In this document: positions 9,157 through 16,150 of the stretch, piece by piece
Numbering within the stretch: position 1 is the first letter of the stretch
Layout of the letters: every line of letters starts with the position of its first letter
Source of the DNA: Oscillospiraceae bacterium
GTDB taxonomy: Bacteria; Bacillota; Clostridia; Oscillospirales; Oscillospiraceae
Direction of reading: 5' to 3'
NCBI GenBank assembly: GCA_902765595.1
Contig: CACXAQ010000023.1
Span: 1-41,742, forward strand
Length of the DNA stretch: 41,742 bases
Program-made: the position numbers and the translations under genes
Notes under the pieces: generated by a model
Database searches by the model: none
What the model was told of the DNA's origin: nothing
The model's input: only the letters and a program-made list of their open reading frames with translations

Positions 9157-9451
9157 ACAAAAACAGCATGGCGCCCAGAGTCACCAGCCAGTCCTGATCG
9201 CCGCTCTCCCGGTACAGCAGGTACAGGATCAGCAGCAAGAGCAGATCCTCCGTCTCCAGCTCGCCTACGCCGGAGAGCAGCCGCTGGAGCTGTACGGGGA
9301 GAGCGGCGCCATGGCCTGCGGGCGCGGAAGGGCGGCGGGGAGGCTCCCGGTGGGGCGCGCCATGAATCTCCGGCTGATGCAGCGCCGGGGGAGGGGACGG
9401 CTCCTCCACCCGGATCACGCGGCCGGTGTTCCCGTCATAGCGTTTCACCAT
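9155..9451 (-). CDS. Small protein of unknown function with a leucine-rich C-terminal segment
   Basis: This 98-residue product opens with MVKRYDGNTGRV, continues with a Pro/Arg/His-rich linker and ends with a strongly hydrophobic stretch (DLLLLLILYLLYRE and WLVTLGAMLFL), which could be a membrane segment or hairpin. I do not recognise a named family. Its start overlaps the 3' end of the preceding gene by 17 bases, which points to translational coupling and supports it being a real gene. It is the last of three small minus-strand genes that appear to form one transcript. Confidence 0.62.
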   Translation of the reverse strand: MVKRYDGNTGRVIRVEEPSPPPALHQPEIHGAPHREPPRRPSAPAGHGAALPVQLQRLLSGVGELETEDLLLLLILYLLYRESGDQDWLVTLGAMLFL

Positions 9452-9797
9452 TCCCCAGCTCCCCCATGGCGAGGCGGGCCAGCCGGGCCATCCGCGTCAG
9501 CTTCATGGCCCGGTCCAGCTTGCCTCTGCGTTTTTCCGAAAGATAGGGCTTCATGGCCTCCAGCAGCGCCCGCTTGTCGGCGTCGCCGCTCTGGCCCAGG
9601 AGACTGCCCAGCTTGCCCAGCAGGGCGTTTTCCCCGCCCTTGCCGCCCAGAGCCTCGGCAAGCCCCGGGAAATCCTCCGGCGGCGCCGCGCTCTCCTCGC
9701 CCCCGCCGCCCATGAGCGACTGGGCCAGGCTGCTGATGCGGGCCATCTGCTCCGGATCACCCAAAATGCTGTTGAGCCGATCCTCCAGCTCGCTCAT
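9435..9797 (-). CDS. Small hypothetical protein, second of a three-gene cluster
   Basis: This 120-residue protein has an N-terminal MSELEDRLNSILGDPEQMARISSLAQSLM region (split here as residues 1-14 and 15-29), a flexible Gly/Pro/Glu linker, and a basic helical C-terminus (EKRRGKLDRAMKLTRMARLARLAM). Start at 9797 is preferred over a GTG at 9806 because the G-rich ribosome binding site abuts that GTG. No enzyme motif or membrane span is seen. The pattern is familiar from small conserved clostridial proteins of unknown function, but I cannot name a family. The 15-base gap to the upstream 79-residue gene and the overlap with the downstream gene indicate an operon. Confidence 0.68.
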   Translation of the reverse strand: MSELEDRLNSILGDPEQMARISSLAQSLMGGGGEESAAPPEDFPGLAEALGGKGGENALLGKLGSLLGQSGDADKRALLEAMKPYLSEKRRGKLDRAMKLTRMARLARLAMGELGNGETL

Positions 9798-9811
9798 GGC
9801 GGTCACCCCCC

Positions 9812-10051
9812 TTATTTTTTCATCATCTTGCGGATGTTCTCCGCAAGCCGCTGCCCCTCGGCGGTGCTGAGCACACCCCGAAGGATCTGCTGCAGCGCGG
9901 CGCTGTCGCCGCCCTTGACGGCCTTTTCCACCGCCGCGGCGTCGATCATTTTGCCCAGCTTCTGCCCGTCGGCGGAGTCCGCCAGGGCGCGGATGCCCTG
10001 GGCCTTGCCGCTCTTTTTCAGCTCACGGGCCATGGCTTCCAGATCCTGCAT
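9812..10051 (-). CDS. Small helical hypothetical protein, first of a three-gene cluster
   Basis: This is a 79-residue, Ala/Lys-rich, predicted all-helical protein (MQDLEAMARELKKSG ... RLAENIRKMMKK). It has no membrane span or catalytic motif. TGAGGAA lies just upstream of the ATG at 10051. The composition (LADSADGQKLGKMID, ILRGVLSTAEGQRLAENI) shows two similar 'S-A-[DE]-G-Q-[KR]-L' turns, which may be an internal repeat and resembles a segment of the 120-residue neighbour. Function is unknown. It diverges from the phosphoesterase gene. Confidence 0.68.
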   Translation of the reverse strand: MQDLEAMARELKKSGKAQGIRALADSADGQKLGKMIDAAAVEKAVKGGDSAALQQILRGVLSTAEGQRLAENIRKMMKK

Positions 10052-10124
10052 GATTCCTCACGCCCCCATTCGCTCCATCTTATGCGCCGCCTGCCGAAAG
10101 CATGACAAAAAAGAGGTCTAAAGC

Positions 10125-10592
10125 ATGAATGCTGCCGTTTTTTCCGATACCCATTCCAACACCGCCCTGATGGTGGAGGCGGTGCGCCGCTTCCGGCCGG
10201 ATGTGATCATCCACCTGGGCGACCACGACCGGGACACCGCCATCCTCCGCCGGGAGTTTCCGGAGATCCCGCTGTACGGGGTCTGCGGCAACTGCGACAT
10301 GGCCTCTCAGGAGCCCACCTGGGACGTGGTGCCCCTTGGGCCGGTGAAGGCCTACATCACCCACGGCCACCTGCTGAATGTGCGCTGGGGCGTGGATTCC
10401 CTGGTATATGCCGCCCAGGAGCAGGGCTGCCGAATCGCCCTCTACGGCCATACCCATGAGGCGGATATCCAGGAGCTCGGCGGCGTGAAGGTGATGAACC
10501 CCGGCACCGCCGGCATGAGCCGCAAGCCCACCTGGGGCTGGATCCAGGTCTTTGACAACGGCGGCATCGCCATGGAGATCCGGCAGCTGTAA
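10125..10592 (+). CDS. YfcE/MJ0936-type metallophosphoesterase
   Basis: This 155-residue calcineurin-like phosphoesterase uses a dinuclear metal centre to cleave phosphodiesters or phosphomonoesters. All five blocks are present: SDTHSN (residues 7-12), HLGDHDRD (35-42), GNCD (near 65), the HGH in ITHGHLL and the GHTH in YGHTHEA. Length fits the minimal family. The physiological substrate is not known for most members. The gene is single and ends in a good terminator. Confidence 0.9.
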   Translation: MNAAVFSDTHSNTALMVEAVRRFRPDVIIHLGDHDRDTAILRREFPEIPLYGVCGNCDMASQEPTWDVVPLGPVKAYITHGHLLNVRWGVDSLVYAAQEQGCRIALYGHTHEADIQELGGVKVMNPGTAGMSRKPTWGWIQVFDNGGIAMEIRQL

Positions 10593-10608
10593 GCCGACAA
10601 AACATAAA

Positions 10609-10637
10609 GAAGCCCCTGCCATGCGGCAGGGGCTTTA
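10609..10637 (+). terminator. Terminator after the phosphoesterase gene
   Basis: AGCCCCTGCC (10611-10620) and GGCAGGGGCT (10625-10634) form a perfect stem around ATGC, followed by TTTAT. It may also serve the convergent DNA glycosylase gene. Confidence 0.85.
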
Positions 10638-10645
10638 TCATGCTT

Positions 10646-11281
10646 TTATTCCAGAATCCCCCGGGGGGCGTAGCGCCGGGGAACGGCGGACACACAGGGG
10701 TTTTCCTTCAGGAAAAAGCGCCAGAGCCGGTCCCGGTATACAGTGGCATAGTCGATGTTCACCCGGGGCGAGACGCAGATCCCGGCCTTTGGATAGTCCC
10801 GGTATTCCGCAATAAAGAGCTCCTCCCCGGTCAGGTCCAGGCCGTTCTGGGCCCGGGTGATGCCCAGAGCCTGGCAGAGCCTGCCCGGGCCGCTGCAGAG
10901 CAGCCGGGGATCGGCGGTGCCCCGCCGCGCTTCCATCAGCGCAAGCCCTTCCATCGGCTCCAGCGCCCGGATCAGCACCGCCTGGGGCTGCCCTATATCG
11001 GCAGTGACGGCGTTGAGGCAGCTGTGCATGCCGTAGATGCTGAAAACATAGGCATGGCCGGCGGGCCCGTACATGACCCGGGTCCGCTCTGTGGGGTGGC
11101 CGCCGTAGGAATGGGCGGCGTCGTCCAGCGGACCCTGATAGGCCTCCGTCTCCACGATCATCCCGGCGCAGAGCCCCTGCTCCGTCCGGCGGCACAGCAG
11201 CTTTCCCAGCAGACAGGGCGCCACCTCCGCGGCGTCCCGGGCGTAGAAGTCCCGGGGGAGAACGGTCCCGATGCGCTCCAT
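10646..11281 (-). CDS. 3-methyladenine DNA glycosylase (AAG/MPG family)
   Basis: This 211-residue base-excision repair enzyme removes alkylated purines and hypoxanthine from DNA. Recognisable blocks are LLGKLLCR, the catalytic ETEAY (Glu within VETEAYQGP, about residue 45), the DDAAHSYGG loop, RTRVMYGPAGHAYVF and the SGPGRLCQALGI segment near the C-terminus. Size matches bacterial members (190-215 residues). Its ATG overlaps the stop of the upstream M3-peptidase gene (ATGA arrangement at 11278-11283), so the two are translationally coupled on the minus strand. Confidence 0.93.
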   Translation of the reverse strand: MERIGTVLPRDFYARDAAEVAPCLLGKLLCRRTEQGLCAGMIVETEAYQGPLDDAAHSYGGHPTERTRVMYGPAGHAYVFSIYGMHSCLNAVTADIGQPQAVLIRALEPMEGLALMEARRGTADPRLLCSGPGRLCQALGITRAQNGLDLTGEELFIAEYRDYPKAGICVSPRVNIDYATVYRDRLWRFFLKENPCVSAVPRRYAPRGILE

Positions 11282-13095
11282 CAGGCGGCGTTCTCGATGG
11301 CCCCGTCCAGCAGGATCTCCCGCATGGTTTCGGCCACCTTTTCCAGCCGCCCCGGATCGAAGGGACTCTCCAGCCCGGCGTTCAGGGCGGTGTCCAGCAT
11401 ATCGGAGTAATCCCGGAACAGCATGTCCATGTACTTTTCAAAGCCGGCCCCGTCGCTCTCCCGCTCCAGCTGGAAAAGCTGCATCGCAATGTCGTGGGAC
11501 ACGGGGTAGGTGATCACATAGAAGGGCTGCTCAAAGAAGTGGGTGATGTCGATCCACATCATGCCGTACAGCGCCTCCAGACCGGGGATGCTGGCGCCGT
11601 AGTCCTGGGACAGCCGGAGGAAGAGCTGATTGACATAGTCCACGGTGAGCTGCTCCGGCTCGGCGGCGTAGAGCAGGTGCTCAAACTCCGCGTAGACGCC
11701 CTGCCCCACATACATCTCCAGGATGTCCAGCATCTTCATCTCGTAGAGGTTTTCCAGCTCCCGCTGGTTCAGCTCCCCGTCCAGGCGGGTGAGCATCAGC
11801 AGCTCCATAGCCTGGGAGAAGCACTCCGCCAGGTCGACGGTCTCATCGGCGCCGTAATTCAGAAAGCCGTCCAGATAGTGGCCGAACTCGTGGGAGAAGG
11901 TGGTGATGTCGCCAAGGCCGCCTTCCGCGTCCATGAACAGGAAGGGGACCTGATAGCTGGGCAGATAGGTCTGGAAGGACATTTTCGCCTTCAGCGGGTC
12001 GTAGGTGATGTCGTAGAGCCGGTACTGGACCATGAACTCATAGGTGTCCAGCACGTCGTCTCCCATGCTGCGCACGCCGTCGCGGAGGATGTCCTCCAGC
12101 CGCTGGGCGTCCAGCGACATGGGCTCCACCGTGGGCAGGTAGCCGTAGGGGGCCAGCTGCCGGTAGAGCGGCACGATGTTTTCCTTGATGCCCTGCAGAT
12201 ACTCCTCCGCCAGCTCCGGGCTGTAGTCCCGCTGAAAGTCGTGGTCAAAGGCCAGCTCCTCGTAGCTGGCGTAGCCGGCGTGGGCGGCCTGGAGCTGCCG
12301 GTTTTTGATCAGCTCGATGTAGACGGCCCCCAGCTTGGGGTTATACTGCTCGTAGTAGGAGAACACCAGATCGGCGTAGCGGCTGGAGGCGGGGTCAATT
12401 TCGTCCAGCGCGGAATAGAAGTCCACCTCTTGGCCGTCGGAGAGGGTGACGGCGGGATTGGCCACCAGCGCCCGATACTCCGCGATCAGGTTGCTCTCCT
12501 CCTGGAGCAGGGCCACCATCTCGTCGTCGTAGAAGGCCTGGGAGTCGTCGGCGTATTCCTCCGCAAAGCCCGGCCAGAAGTACTTCTCCTCCAGCTCCTG
12601 AGCCATGGGGGACATGCCGCAGCGGAAGTAGAGCTGCTCCATCAGCTGGCTCAGATCCGCGCTTTCCTCGTCCAGCCGGGCGTATTCATCGGCGTAGAAT
12701 TCATCGGTCATATCCTGGCAGGAGCGGATGAAGGCGATGGAGTACATGGTGGTATAAAGGTCGCAGTAATCGCTGCAGGCGTCCAGCAGCGGCTCCAGCT
12801 CGGTGAAGTCTGCCCCGCGGTCCAGCGCCTCGCCCACCGCGTCGATGTCCCGGCTCAGCTCCTCCAGATCCGGGCGCTCATAGGGCATCAGGTCGAAGGG
12901 GATCACGTCCAGCAGGCCCTCCCGCTCGGCAGTGGGGGGCACATAGGGCTTGGGGTCGGCTTCGGCCATGGGCTCTTCCGTTGGCCCGGCGGAGGGGGGC
13001 GGCGTGGGAACGGGGAGGCGGATCTTGTGGCCGCAGCCGCACAGCAGCGCCGCGCACAGCAGCAGCGAAAGCAGCGGGATCAGTTTCTTTTTCAT
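11281..13095 (-). CDS. M3-family (oligoendopeptidase F-like) metallopeptidase lipoprotein
   Basis: This 604-residue zinc peptidase is exported and lipid-anchored: MKKKLIPLLSLLLCAALLCGCG gives a signal peptide with an LLCGC lipobox (Cys about 20). The catalytic site is HEFGHYLDG (HExxH at about 402-406), with a third ligand expected in the Glu-containing segment DLAECFSQAMELLML some 25 residues later. The flanking FSHEFGHY and YPVSHDIAMQLFQ patterns match the M3 clan. The start at 13095 (GGAGGATC upstream) is preferred over 13137, which would put about 14 extra residues before the signal peptide. A TATACT -10 is visible upstream (13134-13129) but its -35 is poor. It probably degrades peptides outside the membrane. 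Confidence 0.88.
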   Translation of the reverse strand: MKKKLIPLLSLLLCAALLCGCGHKIRLPVPTPPPSAGPTEEPMAEADPKPYVPPTAEREGLLDVIPFDLMPYERPDLEELSRDIDAVGEALDRGADFTELEPLLDACSDYCDLYTTMYSIAFIRSCQDMTDEFYADEYARLDEESADLSQLMEQLYFRCGMSPMAQELEEKYFWPGFAEEYADDSQAFYDDEMVALLQEESNLIAEYRALVANPAVTLSDGQEVDFYSALDEIDPASSRYADLVFSYYEQYNPKLGAVYIELIKNRQLQAAHAGYASYEELAFDHDFQRDYSPELAEEYLQGIKENIVPLYRQLAPYGYLPTVEPMSLDAQRLEDILRDGVRSMGDDVLDTYEFMVQYRLYDITYDPLKAKMSFQTYLPSYQVPFLFMDAEGGLGDITTFSHEFGHYLDGFLNYGADETVDLAECFSQAMELLMLTRLDGELNQRELENLYEMKMLDILEMYVGQGVYAEFEHLLYAAEPEQLTVDYVNQLFLRLSQDYGASIPGLEALYGMMWIDITHFFEQPFYVITYPVSHDIAMQLFQLERESDGAGFEKYMDMLFRDYSDMLDTALNAGLESPFDPGRLEKVAETMREILLDGAIENAA

Positions 13096-13182
13096 GCAGA
13101 GATCCTCCGTAAAAAACCTTTTGCCAGAGTATAGCATGTTTTCGGGACGGTGAAAAGGGCTTGCAATCGGATTTTATTTTCC

Positions 13183-13352
13183 TTATACTAATACCTGATA
13201 AAAAGCTTTAGAAAGATTTCCGAGGCAGAATTGTGTCAGGCGAGGCGGCGGCTGCAGGTCATAATGGAGATATATGGCCAAGGCCGCCAACGAAGCATGG
13301 CGCAATTCTGACCGGAAAGAATCAAAGGGTTTTATTAGGTGTTAGTATTATA
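13183..13352. repeat. MITE-like element with long imperfect terminal inverted repeats
   Basis: The left arm begins TTATACTAATACCTGATAAA (13183-13202). The reverse complement of the right arm (13333-13352) begins TAATACTAACACCTAATAAA, with 17 of 20 positions identical. The pairing continues inward through TTTCCG and CAGAATTG for about 55 bases per arm. The centre contains GGCGGC and GCCGCC, allowing the whole unit to fold as one long hairpin. There is no coding capacity. It lies between the lipoprotein promoter region and the pyrophosphatase start. Confidence 0.78.
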
Positions 13353-13390
13353 CTGAGAGGGAACAAGTGTCCGTAAAAGGAGGAATGACC

Positions 13391-15001
13391 TTGAACGAGA
13401 TCTTTGTCACCGGCCACCGGAATCCGGATACCGACTCCATCGTGGCCTCCATGGCCTATGCCAATCTCCGCCATGCCCTGGGCGACCGGAACTACAAGGC
13501 CGTGCGGATCGGCGCCATCAACGACGAGACCCAGAAGCTGCTGGACCGCTTCGGCATCGAGCCGCCGCCGCTGGTAAAGAATATGCGCACCCAGGTCCGG
13601 GACCTGGATTTTGACCACCCCCCCGCCCTGGACCGCTCGGTGCCCATCAACCTGGCCTGGCGCACCCTCCATGAGGGCTCCCTGGCCTCCATCCCCATCG
13701 TGGATGAGGACAACCGCCTCTATGGCATGCTCTCCTCCGGCGACATCGCCACCCACGACATGCAGGCCATGTTTGAAAACCGCATCACGGACGTGCCGCT
13801 GTTTAACCTGCTGAGCGTGCTGGAGGGCACCCTGGTGAACGAATACGCCACCTCCGTCAGCTCCGTCTCGGGCGAGCTGTTTATCGCCCTGCCCCAGAAC
13901 TATGAGGACGCGGCCCTGACCAATCCCGGCAGCATCCTGATCTGCGGCAACCAGCCGGAGGTGATCCAGCGGGCCATTGACAGCGGCGTGGGCTGCCTCA
14001 TCATCTGCCGCTCGGACATCCGGCCCGAGTGGGTCAACTGCAGCGCCAACACTTGCATCATCTCCACCCCCCTCACCGCCCGGCGCGCCTCCCGGCTCAT
14101 TTACCTGGCCCTGCCGGTGGAGCGGGTCTGCGCCACCGAGAACATCACCGCCTTCCATCTGGACGACTATCTGGACGACGTGCGGGAGACCCTGCTGAAA
14201 AGCCGCTTCCGCGCCTACCCGGTGCTGGACGCGGACGAGCGGGTGGTGGGCACCCTGTCCCGCTTCCATCTGCTGCGTCCCCGGCGCAAGCAGGTGGTCC
14301 TGGTGGACCACAACGAGGCGGCCCAGTCGGTACCCGGCCTGGAGCAGGTGGACATCCTGGAGATCATCGACCACCATCGGCTTGCGGACATCCAGACCGG
14401 CCAGCCCATCCGGGTCCGGAACGAGCCAGTGGGCAGCACCAACACCATCCTGACGGGCATGTACCAGGAAAACGGCGTGGTGCCCTCGCCCAAGATCGCC
14501 GGGCTCATGGCCGGGGCCATCCTCTCCGACACGGTCATGTTCAAGTCTCCCACCTGCACCAAGCGGGACATCGCTATGGCCCAGCGGCTTGCCGGCATCG
14601 CCAATGTCTCGCTGGAGGAGCTGGGCAAGTCCCTCTTCTCCTTCGGCGGCGCGGAAAAGAGCGCGGAGGAGCTGTTCCGCACGGATTACAAGCAGTTCCA
14701 CATCTCGGGACAGAACCTGGCCGTCAGCCAGATCACCTGCGCCGATTCCCAGCAGCTGCTGGATCGCCGGGAGGAGTTTTTGGCCTTCATGCACGAGCTG
14801 CAGCGCAAGAACGACTTCGACATGGTCATCCTGATGATCACCGACGTGCTGCGGGAGGGCTCCCACCTGCTCTATATCGGCAGCGACGACACCATCCAGC
14901 AGGCCTTCTCCGTCACCCCCATGAACAATCAGGTCTTCCTGCCCGGGGTCATGTCCCGGAAAAAGCAGATCATCCCCATGCTCACCGCCCTCTGGGGCTG
15001 A
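13391..15001 (+). CDS. Manganese-dependent inorganic pyrophosphatase with CBS domains (family II CBS-PPase)
   Basis: This 536-residue protein belongs to the DHH superfamily and hydrolyses pyrophosphate in the cytosol. The N-terminal DHH signature GHRNPDTDS (about residues 8-16) is followed by a regulatory insert with two CBS motifs (SIPIVDEDNRLYGMLSSGDIA and AYPVLDADERVVGTLSRF) and an intervening DRTGG-like stretch. The catalytic VLVDHNEAAQSV and IIDHHRLAD come next, then the DHHA2 domain. Such inserts bind adenine nucleotides and gate activity. A TTG start at 13391 is chosen: AGGAGG (13378-13383) is 7 bases upstream, while the in-frame ATG at 13385 is only one base from the Shine-Dalgarno. 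A good terminator follows. Confidence 0.9.
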   Translation: MNEIFVTGHRNPDTDSIVASMAYANLRHALGDRNYKAVRIGAINDETQKLLDRFGIEPPPLVKNMRTQVRDLDFDHPPALDRSVPINLAWRTLHEGSLASIPIVDEDNRLYGMLSSGDIATHDMQAMFENRITDVPLFNLLSVLEGTLVNEYATSVSSVSGELFIALPQNYEDAALTNPGSILICGNQPEVIQRAIDSGVGCLIICRSDIRPEWVNCSANTCIISTPLTARRASRLIYLALPVERVCATENITAFHLDDYLDDVRETLLKSRFRAYPVLDADERVVGTLSRFHLLRPRRKQVVLVDHNEAAQSVPGLEQVDILEIIDHHRLADIQTGQPIRVRNEPVGSTNTILTGMYQENGVVPSPKIAGLMAGAILSDTVMFKSPTCTKRDIAMAQRLAGIANVSLEELGKSLFSFGGAEKSAEELFRTDYKQFHISGQNLAVSQITCADSQQLLDRREEFLAFMHELQRKNDFDMVILMITDVLREGSHLLYIGSDDTIQQAFSVTPMNNQVFLPGVMSRKKQIIPMLTALWG

Positions 15002-15011
15002 GAAAGCCAGG

Positions 15012-15048
15012 AAAAAGGCTTCGGAAGGTTTTCTTCCGAAGCCTTTTT
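15012..15048 (+). terminator. Terminator after the pyrophosphatase gene
   Basis: AAAAAGGCTTCGGAAG (15012-15027) pairs with CTTCCGAAGCCTTTTT (15033-15048) around a short GTTTT loop. It is a long, near-perfect stem with a T tract. Confidence 0.93.
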
Positions 15049-15049
15049 G

Positions 15050-15640
15050 CGCCCTCGCCTCCGCCCGCAGGATGCTCGCCTCCGTCTTCCGGATCTTCTC
15101 CAGCAGCTCCTTCCGCTCTTGCCCCCCTTGCCTAAAGGGGGGTGCCTCGGTGCCTGCACCGGGGCGGGGGGATTCCGTCTCCTTCGCCGTCTCTTTGGCG
15201 CCCCCTTCGGGGGTCTTGGGTCTGTCAGCGAAGCTGACGGAGGGGGGATTTTCCTTCGCCGCCGCCAGCGCCTCGGCGTTCTTGCCCCGGGCCTCCACGG
15301 TCATCAGCAGCTCCCGGTCGTCCGGCGGCTCATCCCACTCCTGATTTTGGTGTTGCTATTTTCGGAAGATGGGAGTAAATTGTTTTCAGAAGCGATGGGT
15401 GCCCCATTTAGCTCCCCTGTTTTGGGTTGAGTATCGGGCAACGTCGCTTCTATTGCGCGCTTTTGTTTCCTCGGATGTCCCGTATACTTCGATGCCGTCC
15501 TCACGTACGCCGACAAGGCTATACTTCGCCGCCCCGCCTTCTTTGGCGGGGCTTTTTTGCGCCCTCTCGGCCGCCTCGATCAAGCCCTTGTCCCAGAGCT
15601 CCACGAATCTCTCCAGCCGTTCCGTCTCCTCCTCGGCCAC
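15050..15640 (-). pseudogene. Decayed, probably phage-derived gene interrupted by a palindromic repeat
   Basis: The minus strand holds discontinuous coding remnants in different frames. One 84-residue piece (15640-15386) opens MAEEETERLERFVELW and contains AAKYSLVGVREDGIEVY, a phrase I associate with large phage morphogenesis or nuclease-fusion proteins. A frameshift follows, and a second piece resumes as DEPPDDRELLMTVEARGKNAEALAAAK (near 15332-15250) before running into a repeat (15116-15250) and ending as RKELLEKIRKTEASILRAEARA. No intact start-to-stop gene can be reconstructed. The phage link is from motif memory and is tentative. On the plus strand the GCCCCGCC/GGCGGGGC hairpin with six T at 15531-15558 looks like a terminator but lies inside this relic. 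Confidence 0.5.
15116..15250. repeat. Palindromic intergenic repeat (CCCC/GGGG family) inside the relic gene
   Basis: This C-rich/G-rich block begins TGCCCCCCTTGCCTAAAGGG and ends near GTCAGCGAAGCTGACGGAGG. It contains several nested hairpins (CCCCCTTCGGGGG; GTCAGCGAAGCTGAC). Its architecture resembles the repeats at 20676 and 35803. It splits the flanking relic coding sequence, which supports insertion. Confidence 0.6.
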
Positions 15641-15714
15641 GGCCCGGGCACGTTGAGAAAGGGGCAGGCCGGACGAACCGGAAGGATTTTTGTCAAGAGC
15701 TCTGCATTTTCCCC

Positions 15715-15743
15715 TTGAAAAAGGACCCGCGATGCGGTATTAT
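15715..15743 (+). promoter_or_regulatory. Sigma-A promoter of the V-ATPase operon
   Basis: TTGAAA (15715-15720) and TATTAT (15738-15743) are 17 bp apart, giving a leader of about 85 bases before the first V-ATPase gene. The leader contains the near-palindrome GCGGCGCCGGGAGACATCCCGC, but no known riboswitch is recognised. Confidence 0.8.
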
Positions 15744-15834
15744 TAGCTGTGGCAGTTTTGCGGCGCCGGGAGACATCCCGCGCGCCGATCCTACCAGACC
15801 CATGTGAAAAACCATAGGAAGAGGGGGTGTGCCA

Positions 15835-16149
15835 ATGTCATTGGAAGCGATCACGAGCGTGACGAAGGCGGAGCAGGAGGCGAAAGCCGCCGTCGCCGCC
15901 GCGCAGACCCAGGCCAAGCAGCTGCTGGCCGACGCCGAGGCAGCCGGGAAAGCCGCCCTGGAGGCGGCCCGCGCCAAAGCGGACAGCGAGCTGGAGCTGC
16001 TGCGGGTCAAGGCGGAGGAGAAGAGCAAGACCGACGCCGAGAATCTGACCCGGGACCTGGAGTCCGAGCAGCAGGCGCTGCGCCGGAAGGCGGAGGAAAA
16101 ACTGGACGCCGCGGCAGCGCTTATCGTGGAAAGGATAGTGAACGACTGA
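15835..16149 (+). CDS. ntpF: V/A-type ATPase peripheral-stalk subunit G/H (NtpF-like)
   Basis: This 104-residue, almost wholly coiled-coil protein (Ala/Glu/Lys/Gln-rich, e.g. KAEQEAKAAVAAAQTQAKQL) forms the peripheral stalk with subunit E and holds the catalytic head against rotation. Identification rests on position (first gene, directly before subunit I as in E. hirae ntpF), size and heptad pattern, because the sequence itself is low-complexity. ATG 15835 with AAGAGGGGG upstream is preferred over GTG 15829. One base separates its stop from the next ATG. Confidence 0.83.
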   Translation: MSLEAITSVTKAEQEAKAAVAAAQTQAKQLLADAEAAGKAALEAARAKADSELELLRVKAEEKSKTDAENLTRDLESEQQALRRKAEEKLDAAAALIVERIVND

Positions 16150-16150
16150 C

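Noticed and set aside
15531-15558. Intrinsic terminator on the plus strand
   Set aside because: The stem and T run are convincing, but no plus-strand gene ends nearby; the pyrophosphatase already has its own terminator, and the sequence is part of the minus-strand relic coding region.
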